Origin: Gammaproteobacteria bacterium
GTDB taxonomy: Bacteria; Pseudomonadota; Gammaproteobacteria; Pseudomonadales; Pseudomonadaceae
Reading direction: 5' to 3'
Assembly (NCBI GenBank): GCA_903970465.1
Contig: CAJCIO010000002.1
Coordinates: 1 to 35,904 of the forward strand
Length of the DNA stretch: 35,904 nucleotides
A model generated the notes under the pieces. That model ran no database searches and was not told where the DNA came from. It saw only the letters and a program-made list of their open reading frames with translations. The number at the start of each line of letters is the position of its first letter. Within the stretch, counting starts at the first letter, position 1. Positions 26,295-33,287 of this stretch are shown one piece after another. Both the position numbers and the translations under genes were made by a program.

Positions 26295-27626
26295 ATGACC
26301 ACCGCAACACGACAAATCAAGCTCGGCGCTTTCCTGATGGCCACCGGGCACCACGTCGCGGCCTGGCGGCACCCCGAGGTCCCGGCCAACGCAGGCCTGG
26401 ACTTCAAACACTACAAGCACCTGGCGCAAGTCGCCGAGGCGGCGAAGTTCGACGCGATCTTCATCGCCGACAGCATCGCCGCCGCGACCGGCGACCTCGC
26501 CAGCCACATGGCCCGCTCCGACTACTTTGAGCCCCTGACGCTGCTCTCGGCCCTGAGCGCCGTCACCGACCGCATCGGCCTGATCGCCACCGCGACCACC
26601 ACTTACAACGAGCCCTACCATGTGGCACGCAAATTCGCGTCCCTGGACCACCTGTCCAGCGGCCGCGCGGGCTGGAACCTGGTGACTTCGGATGCCGCCG
26701 CCGAAGCCCTCAACTTCGGCCGCGACAGCCACGTCGGGCACGCCGAGCGCTATGCCCGCGCACAGGAGTTTCATCAGGTAGTGACGGGCTTGTGGGACAG
26801 CTGGGAAGACGACGCTTTTATCCGCGACAAAGCCAGCGGCCAGTATTACGACCCGACCAAACTGCACGTGCTCGATCACCACGGCGAGCACTTCAAGGTC
26901 AAAGGCCCGCTTAACGTGGCCCGCTCGCCTCAAGGTCGGCCCGTCGTGGTGCAAGCCGGTGCTTCGCCCGTCGGCCTGGAGCTGGCGGCCGAAACGGCCG
27001 AAGTGGTGTTCACCGCGCAAACGTCACTGGCCGCGGCGCAAACGTTCTATCGCGATCTGAAAAGCCGCATGGCACGGTTCGGGCGTGACCCGGACGCATT
27101 GAAAATCATGCCCGGCGTGTTCGTGGTGGTGGGCGACAGCACTGCCCAGGCCGTGGAGAAATTCGAACAGTTTCAGGAGCTGGTCGAGCCCGAAGTCGGC
27201 GTCGCCTTGCTTGGGCGCATGCTCGGCAACTTCGATCTGTCCGGCTACCCGCTGGATCAACCGCTGCCCGAATTACCCCTCACCGACAGCGGCCAGCAAA
27301 GCCGTCAACACCTGCTGACCCAGCTGTCCCGTGATGAAAATCTCACCCTCGCGCAACTGGGCCGCAAGATCGCCGGCGGCCGTGGTCACTACAGCCTCAT
27401 CGGCACTGCGAGCGATATCGCCGACCAGATGCAAGCCTGGTTTGAACGCCGCGGCGCGGACGGCTTCAATATTCTGGTACCGCACCTGCCCGGTGGTCTT
27501 GAGGATGTCGCCCAACACGTCATCCCTGAACTGCAGCGTCGCGGATTGTTCCGCCATGACTACACTGGCACCACGCTGCGCGATCACCTTGGCCTCGCGC
27601 GCCCTTCGTTCACTGCCTACAGGTAA
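26295..27626 (+). CDS. LLM-class FMN-dependent monooxygenase (NtaA/SnaA/DszA group)
   Basis: This 443-residue flavin-dependent monooxygenase has a bacterial-luciferase TIM barrel. The start LGAFLMATGHHVAAWRHP and the block SSGRAGWNLVTSDAAAEALN are typical of the NtaA/SnaA/DszA/DmoA group rather than SsuD. Members oxidise chelators, dibenzothiophene sulfone, dimethyl sulfide or related compounds using FMNH2 supplied by a separate reductase, which is not in this window. The start ATG at 26295 follows AAGGA. The longer open frame begins in REP sequence and is rejected. The gene is 8 bases ahead of the aldo/keto reductase. Cleavage of a C-S or C-N bond yielding an aldehyde is plausible, but the substrate is unknown. 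Confidence 0.9.
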   Translation: MTTATRQIKLGAFLMATGHHVAAWRHPEVPANAGLDFKHYKHLAQVAEAAKFDAIFIADSIAAATGDLASHMARSDYFEPLTLLSALSAVTDRIGLIATATTTYNEPYHVARKFASLDHLSSGRAGWNLVTSDAAAEALNFGRDSHVGHAERYARAQEFHQVVTGLWDSWEDDAFIRDKASGQYYDPTKLHVLDHHGEHFKVKGPLNVARSPQGRPVVVQAGASPVGLELAAETAEVVFTAQTSLAAAQTFYRDLKSRMARFGRDPDALKIMPGVFVVVGDSTAQAVEKFEQFQELVEPEVGVALLGRMLGNFDLSGYPLDQPLPELPLTDSGQQSRQHLLTQLSRDENLTLAQLGRKIAGGRGHYSLIGTASDIADQMQAWFERRGADGFNILVPHLPGGLEDVAQHVIPELQRRGLFRHDYTGTTLRDHLGLARPSFTAYR

Positions 27627-27634
27627 ACCGCCCC

Positions 27635-28672
27635 ATGACCTATATCGCTGCCGAAAATCGCTACGAGAACATGCCCTACCGCGCCGTCGGCCGCAGCGGC
27701 CTGGTGCTGCCCGCGCTGTCGCTCGGCCTGTGGCACAACTTCGGCGACAGCACGCCCATCGACACCCAGCGCGCCATGCTGCGTACCGCCTTCGATTTGG
27801 GCATCAACCATTTCGACCTCGCCAACAACTACGGCCCGCCCTACGGCAGCGCCGAAACCAACTTCGGTCGCCTGCTGCAGGAAGATTTCAGCCAGTACCG
27901 CGACGAACTGATCATTTCCACCAAGGCCGGCTGGGACATGTGGCCCGGCCCTTATGGCCAGGGCGGTGGCTCACGCAAATACGTGCTGGCCAGCCTCGAT
28001 CAAAGCCTCAAGCGCCTGGGCCTCGACTACGTCGACATTTTCTACTCGCACCGCTTCGACCCGCTCACGCCGCTGGAAGAAACCGCCAGCGCACTGGCCA
28101 CTGCCGTGCAACAGGGCAAAGCGCTGTACATCGGTATTTCGTCGTATTCCGGCAGCAAGACCCGTGAGATCGCTGCGCTGCTGCGCGAGTGGAAAATTCC
28201 GCTGCTGATCCACCAGCCGGCCTACAACCTGCTCAACCGCTGGGTCGAAAAAGACCTGCTTGAGGCCACCGAAGACCTCGGCGCCGGGGTCATCGCCTTC
28301 ACCGCCCTGGCCCAAGGCCTGCTGACCGACAAATACCTCAACGGCACGCCCAGCGACGCGCGGGTCAACCGCCCCGGTGGCGGCTCGCTGCAAGCCAGCC
28401 ACCTGTCCGATGCCAACCTCGCTCATGTACGCGCCCTCAACGACATCGCCCAGCGCCGCGGCCAGAGCCTGGCGCAAATGGCCCTGGCCTGGACCCTTCG
28501 CGACCCACGGGTGACCTCGGCACTGATCGGCGCCAGCCGCCCGGAGCAGATCATCGAAAACGTCGCGGCCCTGAACAACCTGAGCTTCAGCGCCGAGGAG
28601 CTGGCTGAAATCGATCGCTTCGCCGTCGAGGGCGGCATCAATCTGTGGGAAAAACCTTCCAGCGCTGAGTAA
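27635..28672 (+). CDS. Aldo/keto reductase (YghZ/Kv-beta-like)
   Basis: This 345-residue NADPH-dependent reductase has an (alpha/beta)8 barrel. The catalytic tetrad is visible: Asp and Tyr in FDLANNYGPPYG, Lys in IISTKAGWD, His in FYSHRFDP. The cofactor-binding end is SALIGASRPEQIIENV. The N-terminal YENMPYRAVGRSGLVLP and the insertion WPGPYGQGGGSRKY match the L-glyceraldehyde-3-phosphate reductase YghZ and potassium-channel beta-subunit branch. It most likely reduces an aldehyde, which would fit a product of the adjoining monooxygenase. Only 8 bases separate it from that gene and 11 from the next, so all three form one operon. Confidence 0.9.
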   Translation: MTYIAAENRYENMPYRAVGRSGLVLPALSLGLWHNFGDSTPIDTQRAMLRTAFDLGINHFDLANNYGPPYGSAETNFGRLLQEDFSQYRDELIISTKAGWDMWPGPYGQGGGSRKYVLASLDQSLKRLGLDYVDIFYSHRFDPLTPLEETASALATAVQQGKALYIGISSYSGSKTREIAALLREWKIPLLIHQPAYNLLNRWVEKDLLEATEDLGAGVIAFTALAQGLLTDKYLNGTPSDARVNRPGGGSLQASHLSDANLAHVRALNDIAQRRGQSLAQMALAWTLRDPRVTSALIGASRPEQIIENVAALNNLSFSAEELAEIDRFAVEGGINLWEKPSSAE

Positions 28673-28683
28673 GTGAGAGCTTC

Positions 28684-29613
28684 ATGAACATCGTCGTCAA
28701 AGCAGTTGCCAGCGTGCTTGCGCTGGCCTTTACCCTCAGCGCCTGGGCGGCCGATCCGGCCACCCTGCGCATCGGTTATCAAAAGGGCTCGATCGCCCTG
28801 GTGCTGGCCAAGGAGCACGGCCTGCTGGAAAAGCGTTTCCCCAATACCCAGGTCAAATGGGTGGAATTCCCCGCCGGGCCACAGATGCTTGAGGCCCTGA
28901 ACGTCGGCGCGCTGGACGTCGGCTCGACCGGTGATATTCCACCCCTGTTCGCCCAGGCCGCCGGGGCCGACCTGGTGTATATCGGCGCAGAACCCGCCAA
29001 GCCCCAGGCCGAAAACATCCTGGTGCGCAACGACAGCCCGCTGCATGACGTGTCGGGGTTGAAGGGCAAGAAGGTCGCCTTCCAGAAAGGCTCCAGCTCC
29101 CACAATCTGGTGCTGCGCGCGCTGAACAAAGCCGGGCTGAGCTACAAGGATATTCAGCCGGTGTACCTCACCCCCGCCGATGCCCGTGCGGCGTTCGAAC
29201 AAGGCAGCGTGGACGCCTGGGCGATCTGGGATCCCTATGCGTCACTGGCGTTGAGCGAGGGGCATGCACGGCTGCTGGCCGATGGCACGGGGCTGGGGTT
29301 GTCCGGGCCGATCTACACGGCGCGCCGGGCTTATGCGCAGGACCATGGTGACTTCGTCCATGCATTGCTGGGCGAGTTGACCGCGGCCGAGGCGCTGACG
29401 CGCAGTCATCGTGACGAGAGCATCAAGGTGCTGACGCAGTCGATGGGATTACCGCAGGGGATTATCGAGCGGTATATGGATAACCGCCCGCCTTCGCCGA
29501 TCCTGCCGATTGACGACACGGTGGTGAAGGCGCAGCAGGCAACAGCGGATCTGTTTTATGGGAATGGGTTGTTGCCGAAGAAGATCGTGGTGGGGGATGT
29601 GGTTTGGAAGTGA
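28684..29613 (+). CDS. Periplasmic ABC substrate-binding protein, sulfonate/nitrate/taurine type
   Basis: This 309-residue SsuA/AtsR-type binding protein has a signal peptide cut after AWA (about residue 22). The mature part begins ADPATLRIGYQKGSIALVLAKEHG and includes the family hallmark VEFPAGPQMLEALNVGALDVGSTGDIPPLFAQAAG, and later AWAIWDPY. It captures sulfonates, sulfate esters or similar anions in the periplasm. Neither the membrane permease nor the ATPase that such proteins need is encoded before or after it, so it must share a transporter elsewhere or act with a lost one. Last gene of the TonB/monooxygenase row. Confidence 0.9.
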   Translation: MNIVVKAVASVLALAFTLSAWAADPATLRIGYQKGSIALVLAKEHGLLEKRFPNTQVKWVEFPAGPQMLEALNVGALDVGSTGDIPPLFAQAAGADLVYIGAEPAKPQAENILVRNDSPLHDVSGLKGKKVAFQKGSSSHNLVLRALNKAGLSYKDIQPVYLTPADARAAFEQGSVDAWAIWDPYASLALSEGHARLLADGTGLGLSGPIYTARRAYAQDHGDFVHALLGELTAAEALTRSHRDESIKVLTQSMGLPQGIIERYMDNRPPSPILPIDDTVVKAQQATADLFYGNGLLPKKIVVGDVVWK

Positions 29614-29678
29614 GGGGTCACTTTCCCACCGGTTGCCATTTCGGCCGTCAAACCTACTTTTGAGTTGATAATAAAGTT

Positions 29679-29774
29679 CAGCAGCCCAAAACTGCCGGGG
29701 GGGGGTCTGCAACCGCGCATTTTCGGGCTGGCTTTCCTGTATTGGCCCCCGAACCTTTGGCAGTTGCGCTGCTG
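29679..29774. other. Large imperfect hairpin with a G-run between convergent genes
   Basis: CAGCAG..AACTGCCGGGGG (29679-29705, ending in about nine G) faces CCCCC..GGCAGTT..CTGCTG (29746-29774). The outer CAGCAG/CTGCTG, the AACTGCC/GGCAGTT and the G/C tracts can pair in register with small bulges. It lies between the binding-protein gene and the convergent cupin gene, so it may act as a two-way terminator or transcript end. The rest of the 29614-29794 gap holds no gene. Confidence 0.45.
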
Positions 29775-29794
29775 ATCTGGAACGACGCCGCATC

Positions 29795-30196
29795 CTAGTC
29801 AATCACCTGCGTCAACGGCTTGCCCACCTCAGTGATATAGGTCGAAACAATCTCCGTCTCCTGCGGCCCGTTTTTCACGATATGCGGCGCATTGGCCGGG
29901 GTCTCGAACGTATCCCCCGCATGCAGCACATGCTCAGGCTGGCCATCGATCGCCACCGTCACCGATCCACGCACCACGTAACCGGACTCCAATCCAGGAT
30001 GGGTGTGATGCGGCGAATTGCTGTTGGCCGGCAGCACGATGCGGATCACGTTGACTTCATAGCCGTTGGGATAGGCCACATGCTGCAGCGTCGTGCGCGA
30101 GCCCTTGGACGGCGCGCTGGCCGGTGTGGCGCAACCCGCCATGGCGGCGATGATTGCCAGGACAGCGCAGGCTTTGATGGTGCGACCCAGTTCCAT
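29795..30196 (-). CDS. Cupin-fold lipoprotein
   Basis: This 133-residue protein has a lipoprotein signal (hydrophobic run, lipobox AMAGC, lipidated Cys22) and then one cupin domain. The metal-binding cupin motif is seen as SPHHTHPGLESGYVVRG (His63/64/66, Glu70), with the second motif in NAPHIVKNGP. It is anchored to a membrane facing the periplasm. Small cupins of this type have varied or unknown roles. AAGGAA precedes the start. It is convergent with the binding protein and divergent from the OsmC gene. Confidence 0.85.
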   Translation of the reverse strand: MELGRTIKACAVLAIIAAMAGCATPASAPSKGSRTTLQHVAYPNGYEVNVIRIVLPANSNSPHHTHPGLESGYVVRGSVTVAIDGQPEHVLHAGDTFETPANAPHIVKNGPQETEIVSTYITEVGKPLTQVID

Positions 30197-30301
30197 GGTG
30201 TTCCTTTTTTTGATAACGGCCGAGAGAATCAGGCAGGATATCGCCTGGAATCATCATGGCAACAGCTTGTTACTTGTCGGTAGCAATCACAGGGAGGATC
30301 T

Positions 30302-30787
30302 ATGGCCAACAAAGAACACCACTACCAGGTTCACGTCATCTGGACCGGCAACCAAGGCACCGGAACCGCGACCTATCGCGGCTACAGCCGGGCACATGAG
30401 ATTCAGGCCCCAGGCAAGGCGACGATCGAAGGATCGTCCGACCCCAGCTTTCGTGGCGATCCGGCGCGCTGGAACCCGGAGGAATTGCTGTTGGCGTCGT
30501 TATCGGCGTGTCACAAGCTGTGGTACCTCGGGCTGTGCGCCGAGGCAGGCATTGTGGTGGTGGAATATGAAGACCACGCCGAAGGCACGATGATTGAACA
30601 AAGCGATGGCGCCGGGCAGTTTACCTCGGTGGTATTGAAGCCCAAGGTGGTGCTGGCGCCGGGAGCGGATGTCGACAAGGCGAAGGCGCTGCATAGGGCG
30701 GCGCACGAGAAGTGCTTTATTGCGCGGTCGGTGAATTTTGCGGTGGGGCATGAGGCGCATGTGATTTCGAACAGCGAGGCAAGCTGA
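30302..30787 (+). CDS. OsmC-family peroxidase-like protein
   Basis: This 161-residue OsmC/Ohr-superfamily protein begins ANKEHHYQVHVIWTGNQGTG and has two conserved cysteines, Cys70 in LSACHKLWYL and Cys138 in HEKCFIARSV, that form the peroxidatic/resolving pair in this fold. Such proteins reduce organic hydroperoxides in the cytoplasm. The HKLW variant after the first Cys is typical of the YhfA/uncharacterised OsmC group rather than Ohr. GGGAGG lies ahead of the ATG. It is divergent from the cupin lipoprotein. Confidence 0.9.
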   Translation: MANKEHHYQVHVIWTGNQGTGTATYRGYSRAHEIQAPGKATIEGSSDPSFRGDPARWNPEELLLASLSACHKLWYLGLCAEAGIVVVEYEDHAEGTMIEQSDGAGQFTSVVLKPKVVLAPGADVDKAKALHRAAHEKCFIARSVNFAVGHEAHVISNSEAS

Positions 30788-30800
30788 TCCTTGGTCAAAA

Positions 30801-30812
30801 CGGTACGTACCG
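30801..30812. promoter_or_regulatory. Perfect palindrome upstream of the M4 peptidase gene
   Basis: CGGTACGTACCG is a perfect 12-base palindrome (extending weakly to ACGGTACGTACCGGT). It stands 14 bases after the OsmC stop and 175 before the peptidase. It looks like a dimer-binding operator, but I can name no regulator. Confidence 0.35.
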
Positions 30813-30986
30813 GTGAGCCCACCATCAATCTAGTCAGTGAGCCTGCCTCTGCACGACGATACGTATTCCCGGAGCAAGCTCGCTGGATCGGCCGACCTGG
30901 GGAACCGAATCGCCAAATTGGTCTCCGATTTACATCGGCGCCCAAACGGGCGACCCGGTTGTACCGTTCATCAAGGAGGCATTTTC

Positions 30987-32057
30987 ATGTCAGGCACGAC
31001 CCGTTACCAAGGCATCATCCCGCCCTACATCCTCAAGCACTTGATCACCAATGGCACTGAGCCACAGCGCGCGAAGGCCGAAGTGACACTGCGTCACGTC
31101 AACAGCTTGCGTGGTAACCCCGGTCCGCCAAAACCCTCCGCAGAGCAGGCGGCCATCGCCAAAAGTGGTAAAAAAGGCCAACTGCGGCGCAATGTGTACG
31201 ACGCCCACAACGGCACACAGCTCCCCGGTAAAAAGGTGCGGTCCGAGGGGCAGGCGGCCAGCGGTGACCCGGCCGTCGACGAAGCCTATGACGCCCTGGG
31301 CGCGACTCATGATTTCTTCTGGCGAGTGTATGGCCGTGACTCCATCGACAACCTCGGCCTCGCGCTGGCGGGCACCGTGCACTACGACAAGGACTACCAG
31401 AACGCCTTCTGGAATGGCGAGCAAATGGTCTTCGGTGATGGTGACGGCGAGATATTCCAGCGCTTCACCCGCTCGCTGGACGTGGTGGCCCACGAGTTGA
31501 CCCACGGCGTGACCGAAAGCGAGGCAGGCCTGGTGTATGCCCACCAATCTGGCGCCCTGAACGAGTCGATGTCGGATGTGTTCGGCGTCCTCACCAAACA
31601 GTACGTCAAGCAGCAGACCGCCGAGCAAGCCGATTGGCTGGTGGGTGCCGACTTGCTGACCGATCAGGTCAAGGGCGTGGCCCTGCGCTCGATGAAACAC
31701 CCCGGCACCGCGTATGACGACCCCGTGCTGGGCAAGGACCCGCAACCGGCGGACATGGCCCATTACGTCCAGACCCAGGATGACAACGGCGGTGTGCATT
31801 TGAACTCCGGCATCCCCAACCGCGCCTTTTATCTGGCCGCAGTGGCCATCGGCGGATTCGCTTGGGAGAGGGCCGGGCAAGTGTGGTACGACACGCTGTG
31901 CGACAAACGGCTGAGCAACGTTGCTGAATTCAGTGACTTTGCCGCCTTGACCCTGGCCAACGCGAAAAACCGCTTCAGCGCCGAGCCCAAGGTAGCCGAA
32001 GCGATCGCCAAGGCTTGGCAACAAGTGGGCGTCAAACCGAGGCAGTCAAGCACATGA
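30987..32057 (+). CDS. Protealysin-like M4 (thermolysin-family) metallopeptidase
   Basis: This 356-residue zinc peptidase has the M4 site complete: HELTH (His169, Glu170, His173), third ligand Glu193 in ALNESMSDVFG, and catalytic His271 in DNGGVHLNSGIPNRAFYLA. There is no signal peptide. Instead the short propeptide begins with IIPPYILKHL, the PPSY-type motif of protealysin-like precursors, so it is probably made as an intracellular proenzyme that self-processes. The start at 30987 follows AAGGAGG, and longer upstream frames lack family features. The next gene overlaps its stop (ATGA) and encodes a likely inhibitor, so enzyme and inhibitor are made together. Protealysin-type enzymes cut cytoskeletal and other targets, sometimes aiding host-cell entry. 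That role here is only a possibility. Confidence 0.92.
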   Translation: MSGTTRYQGIIPPYILKHLITNGTEPQRAKAEVTLRHVNSLRGNPGPPKPSAEQAAIAKSGKKGQLRRNVYDAHNGTQLPGKKVRSEGQAASGDPAVDEAYDALGATHDFFWRVYGRDSIDNLGLALAGTVHYDKDYQNAFWNGEQMVFGDGDGEIFQRFTRSLDVVAHELTHGVTESEAGLVYAHQSGALNESMSDVFGVLTKQYVKQQTAEQADWLVGADLLTDQVKGVALRSMKHPGTAYDDPVLGKDPQPADMAHYVQTQDDNGGVHLNSGIPNRAFYLAAVAIGGFAWERAGQVWYDTLCDKRLSNVAEFSDFAALTLANAKNRFSAEPKVAEAIAKAWQQVGVKPRQSST

Positions 32058-32383
32058 AAAAACTTCCCGAACTGGGCGACAGCGCGGTCGTGCGGGTTTC
32101 TCGCCAAGGCGGCGTGGCCGCCATGCCGGGGCTGGCCCGCCCGAGAAACATAGAGTTCGCCCAGTGCGATCCCCAGCAGCGCACGCAAATCTGCTCGGTG
32201 CTGTCGGGGTGCATGCCGTTGGCGGCGGACACCAACGGCGCCGGCCGCGGCGACCAGCGCTTTTACCAGATCGAGTTGAATTACCGCATTGAAGACCGCG
32301 AGGAACAGCAGATCCTCAAAGTCCCCGAGTGCGACGCACCGAGCGAATTGGTGCGGTTGTGGGACAAGGGCGAGGTGCTCTGA
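32054..32383 (+). CDS. Emfourin-like inhibitor of the M4 peptidase
   Basis: This 109-residue protein has no signal peptide. It begins MKKLPELGDSAVVRVSRQGG and contains the stretch AGRGDQRFYQIELNYRIED and a C-terminal PSELVRLWDKGEVL. Its position and size fit emfourin, the small protein inhibitor encoded with protealysin-like peptidases in enterobacteria. The start ATG overlaps the peptidase TGA by 4 bases, giving tight coupling. The N-terminal V-x-R-x-GG segment is the likely contact region in the family. I base this on gene order plus partial pattern, so inhibition is inferred. Confidence 0.75.
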   Translation: MKKLPELGDSAVVRVSRQGGVAAMPGLARPRNIEFAQCDPQQRTQICSVLSGCMPLAADTNGAGRGDQRFYQIELNYRIEDREEQQILKVPECDAPSELVRLWDKGEVL

Positions 32384-32454
32384 TCTTCAGCGCACCACAC
32401 CCGATGCCCCGTGAAGCTTTTGTTAATTGCCACGAGTCGCTCTCGCACCGACCA

Positions 32455-32507
32455 TGAACCAGTATCCACCTGCGCCACGTTAATTCAACGAGAGGGACAC
32501 TGGTTCA
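32455..32507. promoter_or_regulatory. Inverted repeat next to the cupin ribosome site
   Basis: The perfect 9-base arms TGAACCAGT (32455-32463) and ACTGGTTCA (32499-32507) enclose 35 bases. The right arm abuts the ATG at 32508, and the purine-rich GAGAGGGA (about 32490-32497) lies inside the loop near the stem. Folding in the RNA could affect initiation, or the arms may be a DNA-binding site. Confidence 0.45.
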
Positions 32508-33020
32508 ATGCATCGCAATAAACGCTTGCTGCAGCACACGCTTATCAACAGCCTTTACCACCTGAGCCTGCCGGTCGCCATGACACTCGCCACCCTGACC
32601 AGTGCTCAAGCGTCCACCGCCGGCACTGATACGATCAAGGCATTCAAACTATGCACCGGCGCCGATAACGCCTCGCATGTCCTGGCAGGCACCATCGATC
32701 AGCACATGCGCAACGATGTGACCGCCATTCACTTCAGGCAAACGCCCGCCCATGCCTCTTACAGTTGGCATAACGATCCAGAACCCCAGTACGTCATGAC
32801 CCTGTCGGGCACGCTCGACTTCGTGACCCGCAACGGTGAGAAGTTCACCCTGCACCCCGGCGAAGTGCTGCTCGCCGAAGACAACACCGGCTCGGGACAT
32901 CGCTGGAACCTCGTTGACGATCAACCTTGGCGGCGTGCCTACGTAGTCCTCAAACCAGACGCGCCGGATTCGTTCATCCCCGACGACCCTGCCGCAGCCA
33001 AGGTGTGCAAACCATCCTGA
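32508..33020 (+). CDS. Secreted cupin-domain protein
   Basis: This 170-residue protein has an N-terminal signal-type hydrophobic run (LPVAMTLATLTSAQAS, cleavage near residue 35) and one cupin domain: ASYSWHNDPEPQYVMTLSGTLDFVT for the first motif, TLHPGEVLLAEDNTGSGHRW for the second. His and Glu positions are diverged from the classic metal site (WHNDPEPQY), so metal binding is uncertain. Two Cys lie near the ends (CTGADN and KVCKPS) and could form a disulfide in the periplasm. The ribosome site is distant (GAGAGGG about 11 bases away). The function is unknown. Confidence 0.8.
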   Translation: MHRNKRLLQHTLINSLYHLSLPVAMTLATLTSAQASTAGTDTIKAFKLCTGADNASHVLAGTIDQHMRNDVTAIHFRQTPAHASYSWHNDPEPQYVMTLSGTLDFVTRNGEKFTLHPGEVLLAEDNTGSGHRWNLVDDQPWRRAYVVLKPDAPDSFIPDDPAAAKVCKPS

Positions 33021-33162
33021 TCGGATCCATTCCCTAGCCTTCGCCCGTTACCCTCGCAATGGTCGCGGCTTTGGCCATTTGGCGCGTATGGTCAATCGCG
33101 CAGACCACTTTGGGCGCGCATGAAGGCAGTGCGCGCCCGTCCACGCCTCCCCCCACAATCGC

Positions 33163-33189
33163 TAAAGAATTCACCGTCCCGGCCGACTA
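33163..33189 (+). promoter_or_regulatory. Sigma-28 (FliA) type promoter
   Basis: TAAA (33163-33166), 15 bases and GCCGACTA (33182-33189) match the flagellar sigma-28 layout TAAA-N15-GCCGATAA at ten of twelve positions. It is directly upstream of the chemoreceptor gene, as expected for chemotaxis genes. Transcription should start near 33196, close to a GGAGG at 33198-33202. Confidence 0.7.
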
Positions 33190-33287
33190 GATAGCGTGGA
33201 GGACTGACTGTGCCCGTCCCGCGGACCAGCCCGTTCCTGCTTGCCGATATCACCGCCCAACACACCCCCAGCCCGAGCGAAAAACCC

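Noticed and set aside
26295..29613. Naming the genes ssuD/ssuA or sfnG
   Set aside because: The monooxygenase shows the NtaA/SnaA-group signature rather than SsuD or SfnG features, and the ssu permease, ATPase and flavin reductase are absent.
29449..29802. A 117-codon minus-strand frame after the binding-protein gene
   Set aside because: Its C-terminal part is antisense to the binding protein and the rest covers the G-run hairpin. It has Arg-rich low-complexity content.
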